Positions 18,377 to 26,726 of a stretch of DNA of 63,154 nt are shown in pieces. Each line of letters starts with the position of its first letter. Position 1 is the stretch's first letter. Location: contig JAHEFB010000025.1 in the NCBI GenBank assembly GCA_024640405.1, forward strand, positions 1-63,154, given 5' to 3'. Below the pieces are notes generated by a model that saw only the letters and a list, made by a program, of their open reading frames with translations, was not told the origin of the DNA and did no database searches. Source of the DNA: Alphaproteobacteria bacterium. Its GTDB lineage: Bacteria; Pseudomonadota; Alphaproteobacteria; Rhizobiales; Aestuariivirgaceae. The translations under genes were made by a program, and so were the position numbers.

Positions 18377-18862
18377 ATGAGACATAGAAGAATTTTTTTT
18401 AGTTGCCTTCTCGCAGTTGTGAATTTGCTTTTTGCATCACTAACCTTTGGGACGGCCAGCGCGGCACCTGTCATCAACAGTACTGCTGGTGCTTTGGACA
18501 AATTATCGACTTCGATTGAGGGTAATGTTATTCACGTACAACAGCGGCGAAGAGGCAGCGCCGGGCGAAGAGGCAGCGCAGGGCGAAGAGGCAGCGCAGG
18601 GCGAAGAGGCAGCGCAGGGCGCAGAGGTTACGCAGGGCGCAGAGGTTACGCAGGTCGCAGAGGTTACCCAGGTCGCAGAGGTTACGGCTGGGGCTGGCGT
18701 GGGGGGAATTGGGTATGGCTCGGTGTCGGTGTCGGTGCTGCTGCCGGTGCTGCTGCTGCAGCTAGTGGCCGATGTGCCCATGTAAGTCGGCAATGCACTG
18801 CTCGTTACGGTTACAACAATAGTAACTACTGGGGATGCATGAGGTATGACAATTGTGATTGA
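18377..18862 (+). CDS. Secreted RRG-repeat, low-complexity protein
   Basis: A 161-residue protein with signal peptide (LLAVVNLLFASLTFGTASA, cleavage about residue 29). Residues about 57-101 are tandem RRGSAG (four), RRGYAG (two) and RRGYPG hexapeptides. A Trp/Gly-rich stretch (GWGWRGGNWVWLG), an Ala-rich segment and a Cys-containing tail (GRCAHVSRQCTA... YWGCMRYDNCD) follow. It should be exported and very basic. It resembles RcnB/RGG-like envelope proteins only in composition. It lies downstream of the HTTM operon on the same strand, 231 bp away. A strong terminator follows. Function unknown. Confidence 0.75.
   Translation: MRHRRIFFSCLLAVVNLLFASLTFGTASAAPVINSTAGALDKLSTSIEGNVIHVQQRRRGSAGRRGSAGRRGSAGRRGSAGRRGYAGRRGYAGRRGYPGRRGYGWGWRGGNWVWLGVGVGAAAGAAAAASGRCAHVSRQCTARYGYNNSNYWGCMRYDNCD
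18548..18691 (+). repeat. Tandem 18-bp coding repeat
   Basis: Eight consecutive 18-bp units (first at 18548) of the pattern CGAAGAGGCAGCGCAGGG, drifting to CGCAGAGGTTACGCAGGT. They encode the RRGSAG/RRGYAG hexapeptides of the secreted protein. The near-identity of units 1-4 suggests recent slippage expansion, so copy number may vary between strains. Confidence 0.9.
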
Positions 18863-19244
18863 ACTGAGTGCTCGATCTTGAGTCGGGTTCAAATCGGCAT
18901 CGAAATCCTCAATGAGCATATCAACCATTCTAAAGGGCACCACACTTATTGTGTGGTGCCGTTTCGTATCTCAATCGGAAGGCTTGCCATCCCTGGTGGT
19001 TATCCCATCCTAGAGCGGTTCACGCTTATATAGAATCGTTTGATGGCACCAAATCAGTTCACACGGCTAGGTGAAGCGCAAGGTGGGGCTGTGGCGCGTA
19101 TAGCTGACCCGTGCCAAGGCGCGCTGGCCGGAGCTGCTCCTGCTTCTCGAGATTTCAGCTTCGAGTTTTACGGCTCTGGCGCAGGCGGAAGAAACGTTTT
19201 GCGCCTGCCAAGGTCTGCAGTGGGTCCAGACTGTGTAAAAACAC
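18863..19244. other. Intergenic region with terminator
   Basis: Contains the strong hairpin at 18936-18960 and no coding sequence that I can support. A frame at 19040-19399 on the plus strand overlaps the small minus-strand gene and looks like its shadow. Confidence 0.5.
18936..18960 (+). terminator. Strong hairpin after RRG-repeat gene
   Basis: Perfect arms GGCACCACAC (18936-18945) and GTGTGGTGCC (18951-18960) around a five-base loop. They are followed by GTTTCGT rather than a pure T-run. The position 74 bases past the stop fits a transcription terminator. Confidence 0.7.
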
Positions 19245-19406
19245 TCACTGGGCCGCCGCGTGTGATGAGGTGGTGGAGTGGGATTGGTTTAACGCACCTG
19301 CCAGTGAGGCAACGGCGGCCAGCGCCAGCGAACCCAGCAGAATGCGTCTGCCTGCACCATTGGTTTCGCCCTGGCGGGCCTCGAGTGTGGTTCGTTTAGT
19401 GGTCAT
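19245..19406 (-). CDS. Small single-pass membrane protein (53 aa)
   Basis: ATG at 19406 to TGA at 19245 gives 53 residues. A basic lead with T-T-L-E-A-R-Q-G is followed by one hydrophobic helix (ILLGSLALAAVASLAGAL) and a polar tail. The ARQG lead plus a helix resembles short uncharacterised membrane proteins common in Hyphomicrobiales. The ribosome site is weak. It lies just downstream of the SOUL gene on the same strand (46 bases apart) and may share its transcript. Confidence 0.5.
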   Translation of the reverse strand: MTTKRTTLEARQGETNGAGRRILLGSLALAAVASLAGALNQSHSTTSSHAAAQ

Positions 19407-19451
19407 TGGCTGGCTTTCTGAGCCCGTTATTCCACGTGGTGCGTGCGCACG

Positions 19452-20093
19452 TCATTCAACTATCCGCATCACTTCCCAACGCCTTTTTTCGATCGGCATA
19501 TTCGGGCTGTCATAGCCGGCGATGATGATGGGCGAGACGGCTTTCAGACCCTGTTCTGCCAAGAAGGAGTCAATTTTCACCTTCGCTGCATCGATTTGAG
19601 CCTGAGACCTATCGCCCGTAAACCGGTAGGCGGCACGTTTGTGCGCTTCTATCTGTTTCAGCTCGATGCTCTTGTTGTTCGGAACAGGTAGCGTGTCCAG
19701 TGTCCATTTTGACGGCATGGAGAACCGTATCGTGTAAGCACCGTCCTGTTTTTCCGACATCGTGACCGGTGCCGTCATCGCAATCTTGGTGCCTTGTGTC
19801 TTTTCCTGCGTTGTAACCGGCGCTGTCATGGCGATCTTGTCGGCACCCTGGTTGCCACCGAAAATATATCCCGCGAGCAACCTGAAACCTTTACTGGACG
19901 CTTCGCGCATGGACCCCGCTTCCACGGTCACCTCAGCAACGATATGCGGCGCATACCCTCTAAGCTCAACGCCATCCGACTGCTTTACGCTGTCGTAGGC
20001 CGGTTGCTCTATATCGCCGGCCGCATGTGAAGGCCCAAGTGTTGCCAGAAGTCCGATACCTGCAGCAAGTGCAATGCTGATTATTCTCAACAT
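19452..20093 (-). CDS. SOUL family heme-binding protein, exported
   Basis: A 213-residue protein with a signal peptide (ISIALAAGIGLLATLGPSHA). The SOUL domain starts IEQPAYDSVKQSDGVELRGY and contains GFRLLAGYIFGGNQG and IAMTAPVTT, repeated as IAMTAPVTM. The family binds heme or tetrapyrroles; here it would act in the periplasm. The ATG at 20093 has GGAG eight bases upstream and is preferred over a start seven residues earlier. It stands alone except for the small membrane ORF downstream. Confidence 0.85.
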   Translation of the reverse strand: MLRIISIALAAGIGLLATLGPSHAAGDIEQPAYDSVKQSDGVELRGYAPHIVAEVTVEAGSMREASSKGFRLLAGYIFGGNQGADKIAMTAPVTTQEKTQGTKIAMTAPVTMSEKQDGAYTIRFSMPSKWTLDTLPVPNNKSIELKQIEAHKRAAYRFTGDRSQAQIDAAKVKIDSFLAEQGLKAVSPIIIAGYDSPNMPIEKRRWEVMRIVE

Positions 20094-20409
20094 GATGAGG
20101 CTCCGATTTATCACTGACCAGCCAACGTTTTATAGATGGGTTTGGATCAGTTCCAAAAACCAGGACCTTGTTTCCGTTGTCCAACTGGTGAGTGATCTCG
20201 TCAAACACAAGCCGTCTTCAACAAGCGCCGTATGGCCGGCGGCTTCGGGTCAGGAACAGACTATTTGCCGGACTGAATATATTCGAGTTGATCTGCGTCA
20301 ACCCGGACATTTGATCATCCGCGCATTTTGTTGCCAGTTGAATGTCATGGAACACCTCGTGCGTGACTAACTTACCATTGGGCTCGCCATTTGCTGTAAC
20401 GTTTGCATG

Positions 20410-21555
20410 TCAGCAATCTGAGCTGCTGAAGAATTTTTCTTCAACATAGTTTTTCCCGTATACGGGCCACCTTCTGTCAAACTTCCAGTTCGTGGAGATG
20501 GAGTAGAAGTGATCGAAACTTACACAACGATGAAATGAAAACCTGCCGGAAGGATACCTGTCGAGGCCATGCGCGGTCCAGTCAAAGAACCTGAGCGGTC
20601 CGCCTGGAACAATGCAGAACTTCGGGGGTTTGCCCCGGTCATCCGCGTCAATATGAAGATGGTCCTTGTGCCGGATGGTGTCCTGCCGCTTGGTTGAAAT
20701 AGCATACCGGTGCCGCCCCCTGATTCTGGTGTAGCCGAGCAGGCTTGCCATTGTGTAGTCAAAAACAGTCTTGCCGCCGGTAGTTTGAACAAGTTCATCA
20801 ATGTCCACAACAAGCGTTGCAGCGCTTTCACGCAGATAACTCAAGCGGGCAAGATTGAAGAGAGCCGTTTGCAGGAACTTTGCCCTGGCCCACCTCTTGC
20901 CGAGTGCATTTGGTCCGTACTTGAAGGGTGCCGAGACGACCTTGAACCTCTTCAGGCCGTCAATACCTGACAACGTGCCGGCAATGTCAGCGGGCGAATA
21001 GGTGTCCGAGCCATTGTCGAAGAACAGGATGGCTTCCACGCCCTGCCTGTGCACGTGATGCGCAGCCCAGTCTTCAATCCATTGCAACCTGTTGTTCCTG
21101 GACACGGTGACCAGACAGTTCAGCCCGGCAAACTCTTTCGCTCCGTCATCGCGTACCGGCATCGACAGCTCAAGGTCTTGCCAGTTCAGCCGCATGACCT
21201 GTGGCCGGAACCCGGTCCGCAACACCAGGCGGTCGAACCCTACCGCCTTGCGCAGGCGCTTGCTGGAAACGGTCACGTCATCAAACTGGAGCGTGCCGGA
21301 TGAGATAATCTCTTGCAGGTTGAGCAGCTTGGGCGCGATCAGCGTAACGGTGCCCCGGGACGCAGTGTAGAAAGCGTCATAGAACAAGGTCTTGAAGTCA
21401 TACTGTTCGTCGTAATCTTCAGTTCTGTCGGGCACAGCATGAACGCGCTCCCGTTCCAGCGGGACGGCTTGTGGAATGACGCATCCCTCAAGATGTTCGA
21501 TTTTCGCCGTCACCGTTTTCCTCTGAGCTGTCTTCGCTTGATTGATGCAAGGCAT
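20410..21555 (-). CDS. GT92/GT2-like glycosyltransferase
   Basis: A 381-residue protein. The N-terminal ~100 residues are unassigned. From about 140 comes a glycosyltransferase domain: GLNCLVTVSRNNRLQWIEDW, AILFFDNGSDTYS and the metal-binding VVDIDELV, followed by HxD-like segments near the C-terminus (RFSFHRCVSFDHFYSI). This pattern fits the GT92 (DUF23) or related GT2 families. No membrane segment, so cytoplasmic. ATG at 21555 gives a sensible start. It is near a SAM methyltransferase and an orphan VPLPA-CTERM tail, perhaps a remnant of an exopolysaccharide/exosortase region. Confidence 0.65.
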   Translation of the reverse strand: MPCINQAKTAQRKTVTAKIEHLEGCVIPQAVPLERERVHAVPDRTEDYDEQYDFKTLFYDAFYTASRGTVTLIAPKLLNLQEIISSGTLQFDDVTVSSKRLRKAVGFDRLVLRTGFRPQVMRLNWQDLELSMPVRDDGAKEFAGLNCLVTVSRNNRLQWIEDWAAHHVHRQGVEAILFFDNGSDTYSPADIAGTLSGIDGLKRFKVVSAPFKYGPNALGKRWARAKFLQTALFNLARLSYLRESAATLVVDIDELVQTTGGKTVFDYTMASLLGYTRIRGRHRYAISTKRQDTIRHKDHLHIDADDRGKPPKFCIVPGGPLRFFDWTAHGLDRYPSGRFSFHRCVSFDHFYSISTNWKFDRRWPVYGKNYVEEKFFSSSDC

Positions 21556-21685
21556 GAAATTGGGCGGTGTTAAAGAGCAGCGGGTCCGACAAGTCAACCA
21601 TCCCGCCGTCTCTATCACCTGATCATTCCGATAACTCCCCACTACCCGCAATGACTTGTCACACTCGCGGGCCAATCTCTAACAT

Positions 21686-21874
21686 ATGGACGCTGGGCCG
21701 GATTGGTTGGTGCTCGGTTCGGGTGCACTGGAGACCCTTACCATTGCTTCCGTTCCGTTGCCAGCAACCCTTCCCCTGTTCGCAAGTGGCATTGGATTGG
21801 GTGGACTGTCGGGCTGGCTTGGAAAACGAGTTGCTGCCTGGTTAAAGAAATCTGCACCCCGGGAAATGACATAG
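21686..21874 (+). CDS. Short VPLPA-CTERM sorting-signal ORF
   Basis: A 62-residue frame. Residues 23-57 form a complete sorting signal: VPLPA, then a hydrophobic helix (TLPLFASGIGLGGLSGWLG) and a basic tail (KRVAAWLKK). This is the VPLPA variant of PEP-CTERM signals recognised by exosortases. Normally it ends a much longer secreted protein with an N-terminal signal peptide; here only 22 residues precede it and an in-frame stop lies two codons before the ATG. It is therefore a truncated gene or an unusually short product. Confidence 0.55.
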   Translation: MDAGPDWLVLGSGALETLTIASVPLPATLPLFASGIGLGGLSGWLGKRVAAWLKKSAPREMT

Positions 21875-22138
21875 CGGTCCGTCGAGACCGCTTTTGTGTT
21901 GCTCGGAGAGTCCGCATCGGATCACATTTCCCTTTTTACGTGAGAATGAAACACTTCCGGACTACATCCAACAGCGGACTGCTTTTGCCGACGTCCAATC
22001 CGGTGAAAATGTGCCAATAATGCACGTCTGCACCTTACCCAGCGGGCTGTAGTGCAGGCATCCAGGTGATCGTACGCGGGCTATTTGTCGCCCCGTCCGC
22101 CCCGCACTTGCAGGCGATGGCAAACAAGTGAGACGTTC

Positions 22139-22873
22139 CTAACGATCCGGCAAACGCTCTGTCGCAAGAAAGTCCTCGACAGAGATCAGGTTCAGCAACG
22201 TCTTGTCGTGAGCCTGCAACAACTCAAATCGGCGGTTGTGATTCTCCTGCGATCCAGTCCACTGCCTCATTAGTTCAGATTTCGCGCCCGGGTAAATGAC
22301 GTTGCGGACCTGAGAGGCCCATCTTCCGATTTTCTCTATTGGCTTTAAATGTCCACGCTTTCTGATAACGCCACAGCCGTAGTCGGTATCTACGGTATAG
22401 AAATCGAGGGGACCTCTGGTGTTAACGAAGTCGATGAATGCTTGGTAAGTGACCCCGCACCATTCTCCGCTTCTGAATTTAGGACCAGCGATATCAGCCT
22501 TACGCGGCAGACAGTCGTGAACCACAAGGATCCCGCCCTCCCGTATCAGGCCAAATCCCGCATCAAGATCCCGCAAAGAAGTCTCGTAATCATGAAAGGG
22601 ATCGATGAGGGCAATATCAAAGGAACGGCCCTCACGTTGGATGCTCTCCAAGCATTCCGTTATGTCGATGTCCGGAGATCGATAGTCAATCTTCATGCCA
22701 TCGTCGAAGCCCTCGGGACAGTTGTACAAGAGTCGCCTGCCGGTCAGAACTCTTGTGTCTATTTCGCTGTAGCGATGCCCCGCAGTCGCCGTACATAATT
22801 CAAGGTAGGCCCCGTAAGCGTGCACCTTTGCCAACCGGTTTATAATGGACGCCTTGTTAAGTGGCTCGTTCAT
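22139..22873 (-). CDS. Class I SAM-dependent methyltransferase (Methyltransf_24-like)
   Basis: A 244-residue protein. FDIALIDPFHDYETSLRDLD and EGGILVVHDCLPR mark the acidic loop and strand of methyltransferases that act on sugars or polyketide chains. The glycine-rich loop is modified (AYLELCTATAGHRYSEI). No membrane segment. ATG at 22873 follows GAAAG. Possible partner of the nearby glycosyltransferase, but they are separated by 580 bp and the VPLPA ORF. Target unknown. Confidence 0.65.
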   Translation of the reverse strand: MNEPLNKASIINRLAKVHAYGAYLELCTATAGHRYSEIDTRVLTGRRLLYNCPEGFDDGMKIDYRSPDIDITECLESIQREGRSFDIALIDPFHDYETSLRDLDAGFGLIREGGILVVHDCLPRKADIAGPKFRSGEWCGVTYQAFIDFVNTRGPLDFYTVDTDYGCGVIRKRGHLKPIEKIGRWASQVRNVIYPGAKSELMRQWTGSQENHNRRFELLQAHDKTLLNLISVEDFLATERLPDR

Positions 22874-23093
22874 AACTTTCGTCTTCGTCAAACCGGCATG
22901 ATGGTTGAGTCATATAGCTAACAAAGTTCCGCCTTGGTAGTGCCTGGGAAGTTGCAAGGTTGTAATCTCGGCAGCCAACAATTGACATCTCCATCGCATA
23001 TAATAGGTACTACGCATGGATCATAATCCAGACTGAATGATAAGCGAGAGGTGGGTGAATTGATCGCATTCACTTTCATTTCGGGAGGCAGCG

Positions 23094-23948
23094 ATGACGG
23101 ACGTTACCATGATCGGGCTCGGCGCTATGGGCTCAGCGTTGGCGCAAGCGTTCGTCAAGGCGGGCCATTCCGTCACAATCTGGAATCGGACGGCGGCTCG
23201 AACAGAACCATTGGCGGCACTTGGGGCCAATAGGGCAACATCCGCGGCCAAAGCGGTACTGGCGAGTCCGGTCATCGTCGTCTGTATAGACAATTACGGG
23301 GCCACCCGCCGTCTCATCGAAGACGCCGGCTTGATTGAGCCACTTGCCGGGCGGACGCTGGTTCAACTGAGTACCGGCACACCAGCAGAAGCGCGGGATC
23401 TGTCGAACTGGCTGACCCCGCATGGCGCTAGCGTGCTGGATGGGGCCATCATGCCGTATCCGGACGGGATTGGCGCAGAAGACGCGCAGATCCTGTTCGC
23501 CGGACCGCCCAATCTCTACAACACATGCAAGCCGCTTCTTGACTGTCTGGGTGGCGACCTCAGATACGTCAGTGAAGAGATCGGTGCGGCAGCGGTCCTG
23601 GACATGGCCCTGTTGACCCATCAGCTCTCGAACTACCTCGGTATTTGGCACGGCGCGCGGGTCTGCGAGGCGGAGGGGCTTGGGGTCGATGTTTTTGCAT
23701 CCATGTTGCCGACAAACGATCCAGCTGCGCATTTGGCCTGGCGCATCCACAATCAAGACTATGATAATCCGGGTGCGACGCTCGAGGTCTGGAATGCCGC
23801 GCTCGACAGAATCGTCGAGCATGCGAACACCGCCCGGATCAACCAGGAGATTCCGGAACTAATTTCCAGCCTCTTCCGGCGAACTATTGCCTTGGGCCAT
23901 GGCAGCCGGGACATCGCCACGGTCATCGAGCTGTTGCGAGCAGGCTGA
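23094..23948 (+). CDS. NAD(P)-binding beta-hydroxyacid dehydrogenase / imine reductase-like
   Basis: A 284-residue enzyme. Rossmann motif IGLGAMGSALAQAFVKAGH is followed by VTIWNRTAART (NADP-type Arg), LSTGTPAEARDLS and a helical C-domain. The usual catalytic Lys of beta-hydroxyacid dehydrogenases is not evident; the segment QLSNYLGIWHG resembles imine reductases, which lack it. GGAGG precedes the ATG by six bases. Substrate unknown; it stands alone. Confidence 0.75.
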   Translation: MTDVTMIGLGAMGSALAQAFVKAGHSVTIWNRTAARTEPLAALGANRATSAAKAVLASPVIVVCIDNYGATRRLIEDAGLIEPLAGRTLVQLSTGTPAEARDLSNWLTPHGASVLDGAIMPYPDGIGAEDAQILFAGPPNLYNTCKPLLDCLGGDLRYVSEEIGAAAVLDMALLTHQLSNYLGIWHGARVCEAEGLGVDVFASMLPTNDPAAHLAWRIHNQDYDNPGATLEVWNAALDRIVEHANTARINQEIPELISSLFRRTIALGHGSRDIATVIELLRAG

Positions 23949-24367
23949 GCCAATCATTCGCGTTGCCCAGCGGCGGTATGATCAGCGCCATAATAGCTGC
24001 TATCGTCGGCATGGCTCTAATCAAAAAACGACTGGAGCAACTTTCGCCCAGCTGACTCCAATGGTCAAATCTTCCACCTGCGAGTTCCATGATTGCCTCG
24101 GGTTCAGGCGTCTCCAACATTACAGTCTCAATCCAGTATATTTCGCAATTACAGGCAATTGCGAAAGCTCATCTTCGGCAGGCACACTCCCGGGCAGGAG
24201 AAGGTCCTGACCCTGTGAGCCTATACAAACACTTGTTGTAAAGTGATCGCAGGTGCACAGTGTCTCCAGGTGGATTGCCGGCAGTTGGCTTGGGGCATGT
24301 GTTAAACGAAGGATGAACCGTTTTTCGTTCTAGAAAGACTTCTGCGGGCCGGTCCTGTTGATCGGGC
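23949..24367. other. 419-bp region without a supported gene
   Basis: A minus-strand frame at 23923-24120 has a hydrophobic stretch but no ribosome site and no family resemblance. Nothing else is recognised. It should include the promoter of the SLC13 gene. Confidence 0.4.
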
Positions 24368-26269
24368 ATGAGGAGGGATTTGGCATTGGAGGGGCTTGTT
24401 TTCAATTTCGAGATGGGTGTGGTGGCTGCGATGCTCGGCTTCACGATATTCCTTTTTGTTTCCGAAGTTATCCGTATTGACCTTGCAGCAATTCTGATCC
24501 TGGTCCTGCTGGGCCTGCTCAGCTATGTGCCCGGCCTCGACAACCTTTCGGAACCTACCAGGCTGTTTGACGGCTTTGCATCCAACGCGGTCATCTCGAT
24601 CATCGCAGTCATGATTGTCGGAGCCGGGCTGGACAAGACCGGTATCATGAACAAGGTAGCCGCGGTCATCCTGAAACGCGGAGGCACATCCGAAGCGCGC
24701 GTTTTGCCGATAATTTCTGGCACAGTAGGTGTCATTTCAAGTTTTCTGCAGAATGTTGGCGCAGCAGCATTGTTCCTGCCCGTCGTCAGCCGCATTTCTG
24801 CCAGAACCGGTATTCCTCCCGGCCGGTTGCTGATGCCGATGGGTTTCTGCGCAATCCTCGGCGGTACCATGACCATGGTCGGATCATCACCTCTCATCCT
24901 GTTGAATGACCTGATCCAGACGGCCAATGGCAGCCTGCCGGCTGACCAGAAGATGCAACCGTTCGGGCTTTTCTCGGTGACACCCATCGGGATGGCCCTG
25001 ATTGCCACCGGCATTGCCTACTTTCTGCTTCTGGGACGTTGGGTATTGCCGGGCGGCCAGACCAAGATGAACGTATCGTCCGGGCAAGGCATGTCGGATT
25101 ATCTTGAGCGGGTTTATGGCCTTCAAGCGGACGTATTCGAAGTAGACGTGCCTGCCAAAAGCCCGCTGGTCGGGCAACAACTGGCCGACATCAATCTCAA
25201 GAACAACCTCTACATCATAAGTACCTACTACAAGGGCAAGGTATCGATGGTGCAGGTGCTGACCGCCGAGATCGAAGCACCCTGCCGTCTGGCGATCATC
25301 GGCAAGAAATCGGTTGTTGCGAAATTTGCCAGCAAATACAATCTGCGAATGCGCCCGGAGCTTGATGTGTTCAGCGAGGAGTTTGCCCTGACCAATGCAG
25401 GCATAGCCGAAGTGGTGGTACCGCCGGGGTCAAACGTTATCGGAAAATGCCCTCGCGACCTTCTGTTGCGCAAGACCACGGGCCTCAGCCTGCTGGCAAT
25501 CTATCGCGGCGAGGAAATCCTGAGCCACGTAGAGACCGAAGAACACCAGCCGACAGCGATCGGACTAGTGGAATTTCAGGCCGGAGACATGCTTGTTGCG
25601 CATGTGAAGTGGGATATGCTGACGCGTCTCAAGCAAGACCGCTCGTGGGTTGTAGTGACGTCCGACTATCCTCAGGAGGAATTGCGGCCGCAGAAGGTCA
25701 GTTGGGCACTGGGGTTCTTCCTGCTGTCTCTTTCGATGATCCTGTTCACCGACGTGCGCCTGTCATTGTGCCTTTTGACCGGCGCCGTCGGCATGCTGCT
25801 GGCAAAAGTGCTGAGTATCGATGAAGCCTACCGTGCTGTCGGCTGGAATACGGTGTTCCTGCTGGCAAGCCTGATCCCGCTTGGCCAGGCGGTGCAGAAT
25901 ACAGGTACCGCCGAGTGGCTGGCGCAGCAGATCCTGCTGATTCTTCACGGCTGGCCGGTGTGGTCGCTGCAGGTGGGCGTGGCGGTGCTGGCGACAGTGT
26001 TCTCGCTGGTGATGTCCAATGTCGGCGCAACAGTGCTGCTGGTGCCGCTGGCTGTTTCCATTGCCGTCGCGGCAGGAGCCGACCCTGCCCTGTTTGCCCT
26101 CACCGTGGCGATTTCGACCTCAAATTCGTTCATCATACCGACGCACCAGGTAAATGCGCTGATCATGGGACCGGCCGGTTACAAGGTGATCGACTTCGTC
26201 AAGAGTGGCGGCATCATGACAGTCCTGTTCCTGATTGTCTCGCTGGTCATGCTGAACGTTGTTTTCTGA
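24368..26269 (+). CDS. SLC13/DASS family permease with TrkA-C domains
   Basis: A 633-residue inner-membrane transporter. An N-terminal membrane half (GFASNAVISIIAVMIVGAGLDKTG, VGAAALFLPVVSR) and a C-terminal membrane half (VMSNVGATVLLVPLAVSIA, ISTSNSFIIPTHQVNALIMGP) flank two cytoplasmic TrkA-C regulatory domains (about residues 245-440, SPLVGQQLADINLKNN and PPGSNVIGKCPRDL). The family imports dicarboxylates, sulfate or other anions with Na+. The start is uncertain: AGGAGG lies at 24371-24376, just inside the ATG at 24368, so a TTG at 24386 or ATG at 24413 may be the real start. Confidence 0.85.
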   Translation: MRRDLALEGLVFNFEMGVVAAMLGFTIFLFVSEVIRIDLAAILILVLLGLLSYVPGLDNLSEPTRLFDGFASNAVISIIAVMIVGAGLDKTGIMNKVAAVILKRGGTSEARVLPIISGTVGVISSFLQNVGAAALFLPVVSRISARTGIPPGRLLMPMGFCAILGGTMTMVGSSPLILLNDLIQTANGSLPADQKMQPFGLFSVTPIGMALIATGIAYFLLLGRWVLPGGQTKMNVSSGQGMSDYLERVYGLQADVFEVDVPAKSPLVGQQLADINLKNNLYIISTYYKGKVSMVQVLTAEIEAPCRLAIIGKKSVVAKFASKYNLRMRPELDVFSEEFALTNAGIAEVVVPPGSNVIGKCPRDLLLRKTTGLSLLAIYRGEEILSHVETEEHQPTAIGLVEFQAGDMLVAHVKWDMLTRLKQDRSWVVVTSDYPQEELRPQKVSWALGFFLLSLSMILFTDVRLSLCLLTGAVGMLLAKVLSIDEAYRAVGWNTVFLLASLIPLGQAVQNTGTAEWLAQQILLILHGWPVWSLQVGVAVLATVFSLVMSNVGATVLLVPLAVSIAVAAGADPALFALTVAISTSNSFIIPTHQVNALIMGPAGYKVIDFVKSGGIMTVLFLIVSLVMLNVVF

Positions 26270-26298
26270 TCTGCGGAAACCAAACCGGGAGCCCAACA

Positions 26299-26700
26299 AT
26301 GAAAGTTGACGGCAACTGCCTGTGCGGCCACGTCAGATATGAGGCGGTGATCGACCCCTCCATGGTGGCCATCTGCCATTGCACGGACTGCCAGGTACAC
26401 TCAGGCACCGCCTATGGCATCGTTGTCGGGGTTGTGGAACAGCAGTTCAACTTGCTGCACGGCACTCTCAAGGTCTATGAGAAAACCGCCGACAGCGGCA
26501 CAATACGGGCTTTGGCCTTCTGCCCGGAATGCGGCAACCGCATTCATGCCACTACGCCCGGCGACAAATCAAAGTTCTTCGGTCTTCGCGTCGGAACAAT
26601 CCGCCAACGCGATCAATTGAAACCCACGGTACAGGCCTGGTGCGGTTCAGCGCTGGACTGGGTTCATGATCTCGGCGCAATACCGAAGTCGGGTCAGTAA
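26299..26700 (+). CDS. GFA family (CENP-V/GFA) zinc protein
   Basis: A 133-residue protein with the GFA pattern: GNCLCGHVRYEA, ICHCTDCQVHSGTAYG and FCPECGNRIHAT, which supply seven Cys for zinc. The family was named for glutathione-dependent formaldehyde activation, but most members have unproven roles. The ATG at 26299 starts 29 bases after the SLC13 stop, so they are probably co-transcribed. The same domain occurs fused to a cyclase at 38348. Confidence 0.85.
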   Translation: MKVDGNCLCGHVRYEAVIDPSMVAICHCTDCQVHSGTAYGIVVGVVEQQFNLLHGTLKVYEKTADSGTIRALAFCPECGNRIHATTPGDKSKFFGLRVGTIRQRDQLKPTVQAWCGSALDWVHDLGAIPKSGQ

Positions 26701-26726
26701 AGCACTCTGCCATGCCACGGCAATCT

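Noticed and set aside
18886..18915. tRNA-like GGTTCAAATC segment
   Set aside because: No acceptor or anticodon stem can be formed around it.
23923..24120. 65-codon minus-strand frame with hydrophobic stretch
   Set aside because: No ribosome site, overlaps the end of the dehydrogenase gene, no family pattern.
25915..26298. Extended frame before the GFA protein
   Set aside because: It overlaps the SLC13 coding sequence out of frame; the GFA start at 26299 matches family starts.
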